Below, piece after piece: positions 57,132-64,000 of a DNA stretch of 64,000 bases (the stretch's first letter is position 1; each line of letters starts with the position of its first letter). Below the pieces are notes generated by a model. That model did no database searches and was not told the origin of the DNA. It saw only the letters and a program-made list of their open reading frames with translations. This stretch comes from Chrysomallon squamiferum (Eukaryota; Mollusca; Gastropoda; Neomphalida; Peltospiridae): NCBI GenBank assembly GCA_012295275.1, contig CM022671.1, forward strand, positions 25,772,322 to 25,836,321, in the 5' to 3' direction. Made by a program: the position numbers and the translations under genes.

Positions 57132-58182
57132 CTAATGCATAGGAACCCTATTCGAAATACGGTCATTTCACAGTGTATCTCTACAGTGTGTATTACTTAT
57201 AAACAAGTACTTTAAATGATAAACTTTATATTTCAGGTCAGGCACTATGCGGACAGTTCCAGTGTGCCCCCAACGCCGTGTGTGAGAACAATTTGTGTAT
57301 CTGCGCGACCGGGTACAGAGGATCCGGGCGTTTCCTTTGCGTTCTTGATGGTAAGGTCAAAGTTTCCATTGTGACAAATTAAAAAAAAATGAATATTGTA
57401 TCCGTTTAGCTTTACCTTCATTACCTTGTACTAATATAACAATGAAGAAAAACAATAGTAGTGATAACAAGAACAGTAATACAGTAATAATAATAATAAC
57501 AGGTTCATCAGAAACACTAACGTGGTAATAGATGTAGATGTAATTTCAGGAGTTATTTTTGTTATGTTACTAATAGTAATGTGGTAGGAGCAATAGTGAA
57601 GGAATTATTGTATTAATAGTAGTAGTTTGCAGTAGAAGTCGTAGAGTTGATAGTGTAAATATCAATAAATAAGTAAATAATAATAATAATAGCAGAAGCA
57701 GGAGTAAAAATAGTAGTTGTAGTGGTAGAAGTAGAATTCTTAGTATCATTAATAGTACTTTGTAGTAGTAGTAATAGAAATAAATAAATAATAGCAGTAG
57801 TAGTAATAATTATACTACTAGTAGTACCAGCAGCATTAATAATAACAGTAGTAGTAGTAGTAGTAGTAGTAGCGGCAGCATCAGTAATTTTAGTTGTAGT
57901 AACAATAAATAAATAAATAAATAATAGCAGTAATAACAATAGCTGTAGTAGTATTAGTACTAGTAATAATAGTATTAATAGTAGCAGCAGTAGTATTAAT
58001 AGTACAAGTAGCAGCAATAGTATTAAAAGAGTAGTAATAGGAGCATCAACAATAGTAGTAGAGGTAGTAGTAATAGTGGAGGAAGTACCAGCAGTAGTAT
58101 TAATAGCAGTAATAGCAGCATCAATAATAATAGCAATACTAGTAGTAATAGTTGTAGTAGCAGTAGTAACAGTAACAGTAAC

Positions 58183-58226
<44 letters not shown>

Positions 58227-59400
58227 CAGCAGCAGCAGCAGCAAAAGCGGGTGTATCAATAATTTTAAAACGCTAATAATCTTACTGTGTGAACTGTCTG
58301 TTCAGGTACTCGCTGTCCGTGCATCACTTTCGGAGATCCACACACTCTTTTCTACGACGGACAGAGGATCAGGAGCATCATTCCATGCGAGTTCACGTAC
58401 ACGGGCTTCGTCACCCCAGCAGTGGCAAGTTTCTCGTGTGACGTTCAGGTTCGTCTGGTTACAGTCAGGAGAGCCACACAAGCAAATCCCTTTCGTCAGT
58501 TTGTGAAAGAACTGGTCGCTACAGTAATACGAGATAATACTAGATTGGATTTCACAGCCGGATCTTCTGGCATAACTGGAGTAAGTATTTTGTATTTGTT
58601 TGTGTATATATAATTTAAAATAATAATAATAATAATAATAATAATAGTAATAAATAAGCTTGGTTAGTTGTGGTTTTCATCTCTGTATCTCTCTAAACGT
58701 TTATACTTACTGTCATGCAATTAAAACACACAACCGGCTGGTTATTTTTTTACTTTCTTTAAGGATTTTTATTATAAATAATTACTGAAATATGTATCAT
58801 GTGCAGCTGTGCTGTATTTTGATAAGGAGAAACAAGTAGCGGGATGTTAAAATATTCAAACAGAATCCTGATGGTCTGGTGCAAAATTTCAGTCTATAAG
58901 GCATTTGTTTTTCCGTTTCTGTATTCGAAACGATGTTATACGATAGTAGAAAAAACTTCGCTTATATTCATCCTCGTTTGCTTTTTATTGTATTGCTATA
59001 TATTGTAATAAATATAGACTGGTTGCCATTAAAATATTAAAACTCACTTGTAAATATATAACCTGAACTTAGCTTATCTTTTCGAACAACACGAAGAAAG
59101 ACGCGTACGTCTTATTTCATGGATGTACTGAGTACATTTTTAATCTACCTTATACCGTAAACTTATGGTTAATAAATACAGAGGATATTTAAAATTATTA
59201 ATTAATTTTTTTTGGGGTGGAGGGGTAGCACGAAGAATTTGTTATGTATTCCGTCAGACAAACGTGTACATCGCTGTGATACATGAAACAGAATTTCGAG
59301 AGTAATCAATGTAGCTATTTAAAAATGTTTTAGCAGAAATCTGAAGATTAAGTCTATGAATAACAGAAAATACTATTAATTTACTTACTTACTTACATTC

Positions 59401-59435
<35 letters not shown>

Positions 59436-59905
59436 TTTCTCAGTTAGTCGTGACAACAATTCCGGGTACCGATAACGTGGCTGGCGTCGACATTACGCCC
59501 GTTGTCAGCACTGTTGGTCAAATACGGCAGGTGAGCATGGCCGAGTGCGACACCGTCATCGGCTTCAACCCATCGCTCGGCTCCGGCTTCGTGGACGCCA
59601 TCCGCACCAGCACGTTTCCTCCAGAAGGTCTTTGTGGTAACTGCGACGGTGTACAGAATGACATACCCTTCGACTCCGTCAGCGGTGCCACGACAGCGGA
59701 AAAAGATTTGGCATGGTCGCTAAGACAATTGAGTAATGAACAAACGTGAGTTGCATTATTTTTATTGACGTTTGTTTTTTGTTATTGACGTTGTCACTTT
59801 TCTTCTACTTCTTTTTCGTCTTCTTCTTCTTCTTCTTCTTATTATTATTATTAACGGAAGTTAAAAGTATCGTATCTCTTTATTTATTCGAGTGACAGAA
59901 CGACA

Positions 59906-59939
<34 letters not shown>

Positions 59940-59975
59940 AACTAAAAAAAAAAAAAAAAATTTAACTATAACTTT

Positions 59976-60012
<37 letters not shown>

Positions 60013-60371
60013 TTTAACTATAAAAATAAAATTTATTATATTTTTTATTTCTATATTTTTTTTTTTTTTTAAGGACCTCTGATTCCACAGTATGTACTGG
60101 GGCCAAAGCTGCAGCCAATCTAACTGTGTGCCTGAACGACGCAACATTAATCGCCGCTGTGAGAGCCTGCGGCATTTTCATCATGGACTCAACCTATAGA
60201 GACTGTTTGGTCACAATGGGTATCGGAAACAAAGAAAACTTGTTTTTAACGTTCAAAGATTGTCTTACGATCTATTGCACACCAAATGCTGCAGCAGCTT
60301 GTGCGATTGTAGCTTCGCTGACTCCTCCCGCTGTGAACTGCGCTGTGCCAACCGGTTACGTGTGTACATAA
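56391..60371 (+). CDS. secreted EGF-like + von Willebrand type D protein, complete
   Basis: Five exons: 56391-56451, 57237-57350, 58306-58580, 59444-59745, 60074-60371; GT-AG, phases agree, 349 residues. Exon 1 encodes a signal peptide (CIAFTVVFAQFVSLIQG). Exon 2 is one EGF-like module with six cysteines (C25, 30, 36, 41, 43, 55) and the GYRGSG turn. Exons 3-4 form a VWD domain: CITFGDPHTLFYDGQRI at 64-80 and the GLCGNCDGVQND calcium/CGNC region at 212-223. Exon 5 is a Cys-rich helical segment with the spacing of a C8-like module, ending GYVCT. VWD-C8 pairs occur in mucins, zonadhesin, vitellogenins and several shell- or egg-matrix proteins. This short single-VWD version is probably an extracellular matrix, mucus or egg-coat component, a role I infer only from domains. 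Exon 4 is notably GC-rich. AATAAA signals follow the stop. Confidence 0.9.
57600..58255. repeat. imperfect (AGT)n array in intron 2 of the EGF-VWD gene
   Basis: Long stretch of AGT/AAT/AGC/AAC trinucleotides, purest at 58180-58235 (AGT)n-(AGC)n. Reverse-strand poly-Leu/Ile frames up to 134 codons are artefacts. Confidence 0.95.
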
Positions 60372-60585
60372 AGAAAAGATAACTCTGTTAAACTCGTATA
60401 ATGGGATGGATCTAAAATCATTAATTTTTAAAATGATTATTATGATATTGGTAGATGTACAGATAAATGTGATTCCTTTTAGATTTGATTATTTATTTTT
60501 AATTCTTATTTTGAAAAAAAGGGATTGAACTGACTGCAACATGTATATATATTGTACGGTATTAGATTATTTCGTTTGATGTTCG

Positions 60586-60596
60586 AATAAAATAAA
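60586..60596 (+). terminator. overlapping polyadenylation signals of the EGF-VWD gene
   Basis: Two AATAAA hexamers (60586-60591 and 60591-60596), 215 bp after the stop, followed by GTGGGCTG and a GTTTTGTGT-rich stretch that would suit a downstream element. Confidence 0.7.
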
Positions 60597-60695
60597 AGTG
60601 GGCTGATAACATTGTTTTGTGTCATTATTTTTTTATTAAAGGTGGTTATCCCTGTTATACTGTTATTTCCGTTTTCTGTTTCTATACAGACAGCT

Positions 60696-60697
<2 letters not shown>

Positions 60698-60786
<89 letters not shown>
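60698..60786. repeat. (TC)n microsatellite
   Basis: About 44 TC units without interruption, downstream of the EGF-VWD gene. A Leu-Ser open frame across it is spurious. Confidence 0.97.
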
Positions 60787-60789
<3 letters not shown>

Positions 60790-62241
60790 CATTTATCTAT
60801 CTACCCGTGAAGAAGAGACTTGACCGGCCCTAAGATTTTGGAACATTGTTTCACATCTATGAGAAGGTGTATCTTAAATATCCTTGTTGCTAACTGAAGT
60901 AGTAAAACTAAGCATTGGCTGTAGTGAGTCTTCTCTCGCATTTCATCAGTATATTATATGAAAAGCCTGCCTAGTAACAGTTAATATTTAAATGTATTGA
61001 GTTGTCATTAAACATTCGTTTACCTTTCTTTTTCTTCAACCTTCACGCCATTTGACTGCATGCAATTTGTCTCTTTATCGGACTGATCCTTCAAACGATG
61101 ACTAGAGACAAATATTTAAATAAAAATAATACGATCATTTTATTTTAACAATGACTTCTACGCACACCGCTACCTTTACAACTGCTGCTACAATCAAGAT
61201 AAGCATTACTTCTACCATTGCTATGACTACGACCATAAATACTATTTTAAGGCTGTTACAAATACTGTTACTGCCACTACTACTACTACTACTACCATCA
61301 TTACGACAAGGACTACTACTACTGTTATTGTTACAACATATTGCTGCCATTTCTATTGCACTTTCATTTATCATTTCCTGAAATGTGGTGAACCTCGGTG
61401 ATGCAGAACTGTCTGCATGCTTATCAATAAATTATATAACCATTTTTTCTTTGTCTGTCTGTTGCATTACAACCCGATCTAGTCACGACTTCGTTGAGAA
61501 AAAAAAAAAAAATAATAATAATAATTTTAAACTTCCTTATAAATGAACGCCCAAAGTATGATGACAGCTGGTTTCCTGTTTTAAACTAACATTACCTAAT
61601 AATCTATTGATCTGTTTTTTTTTTCAGAACTAGGCAGTAAGTCGTTCAGCTACAGTAAAAGTTATAACAGATTATAAATTAAATATGACGAACGGAATTA
61701 ACATTAATATCAAACATTCAACCTAAGCAGAGATAACAATAGTACATATTACTACAACTGCCATAATTGTTACTATTGCGGTTGTTACAGATATTACCTA
61801 AAATGAAAGATGGAAGAGAGAATAAAACAAGGTCAACAAAACAGCGAACTTACAGAAATGTAGATCCCATTTATTCGTTCGTTCGTTCGTTCATTCATTC
61901 ATTTGCTTATCCATGCATTCAATCATTTAAAAAAAAAAAAAAAAAAAATGAATAGAAAATAACTTATAAGTTTTTGACATCTGTGATCTAATTATTGCAG
62001 TTTCCAGTCACTTGTTATGAAGCTTGATTACAGCTTACACGGTGATTAGCGCAACATTGTCAACAGGTTGGACAAAAACGATCAACCTTTTGTCAGGCTT
62101 GGCTCGCTCTGTGGCGAGAGTCGGGATGACAGCTGTTCACCTGCACTTCATCCACGCCACGTCAAATTCTTAAGTCATATTCCTCAATAAAATTTTCAAA
62201 TACAGCTTAGTTTCTCACCGGGAACATCGCACCAGATAAGC

Positions 62242-63268
62242 ATGTCGAAATCATCCGAAGATCTCGACAACGACGGCGCGGCTTCAGAAAACAGAAATGG
62301 CGGACACAGGAACAGTCATTCTAAGAGAATTCGAACAAATTTTAGCGAATTTCAGGTATGTTATTTAAAACATAGTATTTACTTTGCTTTATAAATGTAG
62401 GTTTTCTATGGTTAATTATATGGCTTTCACTTCCCTCATTTTTCTAAATATATCTATGCATAACTGTTCCGAGTGACTCCCCAGTACAAGCCATACAAAA
62501 AAAAAAACCCAAAAAAAACCCCACAAACATGTATCAATATTTTCGTTGTTTTTGTTCTTTTTTCGTTCTTTTTTTCCGTCAATGTAAAATGAAAAGGTCC
62601 AACCGTTTCTGTATAATAACGTACAAGAAATAAACCACATATAACAATTCTTTTTATTATTATTATTATTATTATTTAAATTATCACGCGTTATTTTTCT
62701 GTTTACAGCTGCGACGCCTGGACGAAACTTTTGCTGTTCGACCATTCCCTGGTAGAGATTTGATCAACAAGCTTAGTGATGAGCTTGGCTTATCGTACTT
62801 CAGTATCAAGGTAACTGCTGTCGTAGAATTACTTCTTGCGAACACGAATCTCTTTCAGCTACCTTTAAACTACTCCGTGGAACAAGACGGACATCACTGC
62901 ATTAAAGAGTTCAGCTAAACATCAGGTCGTTTAGCCGTGTTGGTTCTGGAGTTAGTGAAGAGTTTATTGTCAGTCAGTTTTATGTATTGGTTAACGGTTA
63001 TATTCAAATACTGTGGAACCAAATATCTCTGTGTATTTGAATTCTAGTTCGATTATTGGATGTTGCAAATTACAGGTTATTGCGATCATTATTAAATATA
63101 ATAATTCGATAGTCTAGCAGTCATGAACTATTTAATAACTCAGAATTCAGTGTTCGGGTATATTCTCGATGATTACTGTTAGGCTGGATCACGTAGCTAA
63201 GTATTTGGTACATGAATATCATTCATAAAAAACCTATTTATATAAATTGTATATAAATATTAATTAAA

Positions 63269-63313
<45 letters not shown>

Positions 63314-64000
63314 TCTTTATTTGTAATTGTTGTTGTTATTATTTTAATTACTATTCAGTTTTAATTTAATTTGTTTCATCTTCAATAAAAGTGAAAGATC
63401 TGTGTATTTTAAAATGCAATTTTTGCCCGTTTCAGACGTGGTTTCAGAACAAAAGGAGCAAATCGCGACGCAATGGAACGTTTGATCTGGATGTGTCTGC
63501 TAGTACGGCAGGTAACGAACCCACAAGACTGCCTGACAGTTCAACACCGATACAAAATCAGAGAAAGGAGAACACGGGGCAAGAATCGTCACATTCGATC
63601 AAACCACCTTTAGTAACGGCGCACTCCAATCCTTGGAGTCATATCAAAACGGAAGTTGCAAAGGAAACTGATGCTTTTTCTATAGATGCTATATTAGCCA
63701 AAGAACCCTCTGCAGAAGAACGATTCTGCAGGCCTACTGTGCGCCAGGAACTTAATTTTGATGATGAAATCAACAATATGCGAGATGCACCACAGTTAGT
63801 AGCAGAAGAAAACCAACCGAAGGAAGAGGAGGAATACAGTCATGTAGCTCCAACAGTTGATAGTCAGGTTCATTTAAATACAGAACAAGTTACGTGCTAC
63901 GGACGCCCTCATACCAACTTCAAGGTTCCGGATGAAACTGTAACATATCCATCAACAAACGGAAATACCAATAATTTTACACAGTACCACTTTAATAATA
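62242..64000 (+). CDS. divergent paired-like homeobox transcription factor, 5' part
   Basis: Exons 62242-62355, 62709-62810 and 63436 to beyond the window end; GT-AG, all phase 0; 226 residues visible. Residues 27-86 form a full homeodomain: R5 (RIRTNF), F8, L16, F20, helix-3 TWFQNKRSKSRR with W48, F49, Q50, N51 and R53. FP at positions 25-26 and Q50 point to the paired-like class, but Thr47, Lys52 and Ser54 are unusual and I cannot assign a named family. Introns fall after homeodomain residue 12 and between 46 and 47, the latter a common homeobox intron site. There is no paired domain upstream; the N-terminus is short and acidic (MSKSSEDLDNDG). After the homeodomain, FSIDAILAKE (153-162) resembles the eh1 Groucho-binding motif of Goosecoid-type proteins, so repression is a reasonable guess. 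The rest is polar and acidic, probably disordered. Confidence 0.88.
63271..63313. repeat. (ATT)n microsatellite in homeobox intron 2
   Basis: About 14 ATT units between exons 2 and 3 of the homeobox gene. Confidence 0.9.

Larger units (their letters stand above)
60372..62241. other. intergenic region before the homeobox gene
   Basis: Holds the EGF-VWD 3' UTR, (TC)n at 60698-60786, an ACT/TAC-rich trinucleotide stretch at about 61160-61330, (GTTC)n/(ATTC)n at 61876-61905 and a poly-A run at 61929-61948. From about 62080 the DNA becomes less AT-rich, with CpGs (GCTCGCTCTGTGGCGAGAGT, ATCCACGCCACGTC), consistent with a promoter and leader for the downstream gene. No TATA box was recognised. Confidence 0.55.

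Noticed and set aside
57613-58276. Poly-Leu/Ile and poly-Val frames up to 134 codons on both strands
   Set aside because: They come from AGT/AAT trinucleotide repeats within an intron of the EGF-VWD gene.

Overview
The window reads as a piece of an animal nuclear genome. It is AT-rich and full of microsatellites, has long GT-AG introns, and carries recognisable metazoan genes. The gene set and one degenerate interspersed-repeat fragment near 20.2 kb, which resembles repeats I know from molluscs, suggest a marine lophotrochozoan, probably a mollusc. This is inference from sequence alone. Layout: (1) 1-29.4 kb holds the 5' part of a Nemo-like kinase gene (NLK) on the minus strand: three coding exons, a 19 kb first intron and a third intron that leaves the window. 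(2) 29.4-32 kb is the NLK upstream region and repeat-rich intergenic DNA. (3) 32-47.9 kb is a recently duplicated tandem array, all on the plus strand: five copies of a compact, apparently intronless gene for a leaderless protein of about 180-195 residues, plus a sixth promoter-only relic. (4) 49.1-51 kb, minus strand: a four-exon homologue of human C22orf39 (UPF0545/PANTS). (5) 52-54.9 kb, plus strand, divergent from it: a complete six-exon OGFOD2-type 2-oxoglutarate/Fe(II) oxygenase. (6) 56.4-60.4 kb, plus: a complete five-exon secreted EGF + von Willebrand D protein. (7) 62.2 kb to the end, plus: the 5' part of a divergent paired-like homeobox gene with two introns inside the homeobox and an eh1-like motif. 

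The most interesting part is the tandem array. The strand-by-strand sequence pattern of its proteins matches vertebrate IL-1/IL-18 family beta-trefoil cytokines: a KVYLR first strand, a DVLEVELQRI strand, then LWFVLKLND and LESFSVPGYYLSI, which meets the IL-1 family signature apart from two positions. The proteins have no signal peptide, as is typical of IL-1 ligands. Each copy has a compact promoter with an NF-kB-like site, a (T)GACGTG element in most copies, and a TATA-like box. This would fit an inducible, lineage-expanded family of IL-1-like ligands in an invertebrate; as far as I know, IL-1 family ligands are described mainly from vertebrates. One copy is frameshifted, the copies show mosaic (gene-conversion) patterns, and one flank carries an inverted segment. 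The other genes look like ordinary single-copy metazoan genes, with two features worth noting: a C-terminal CaaX-like tail on the C22orf39 homologue, and the divergence of the homeodomain.
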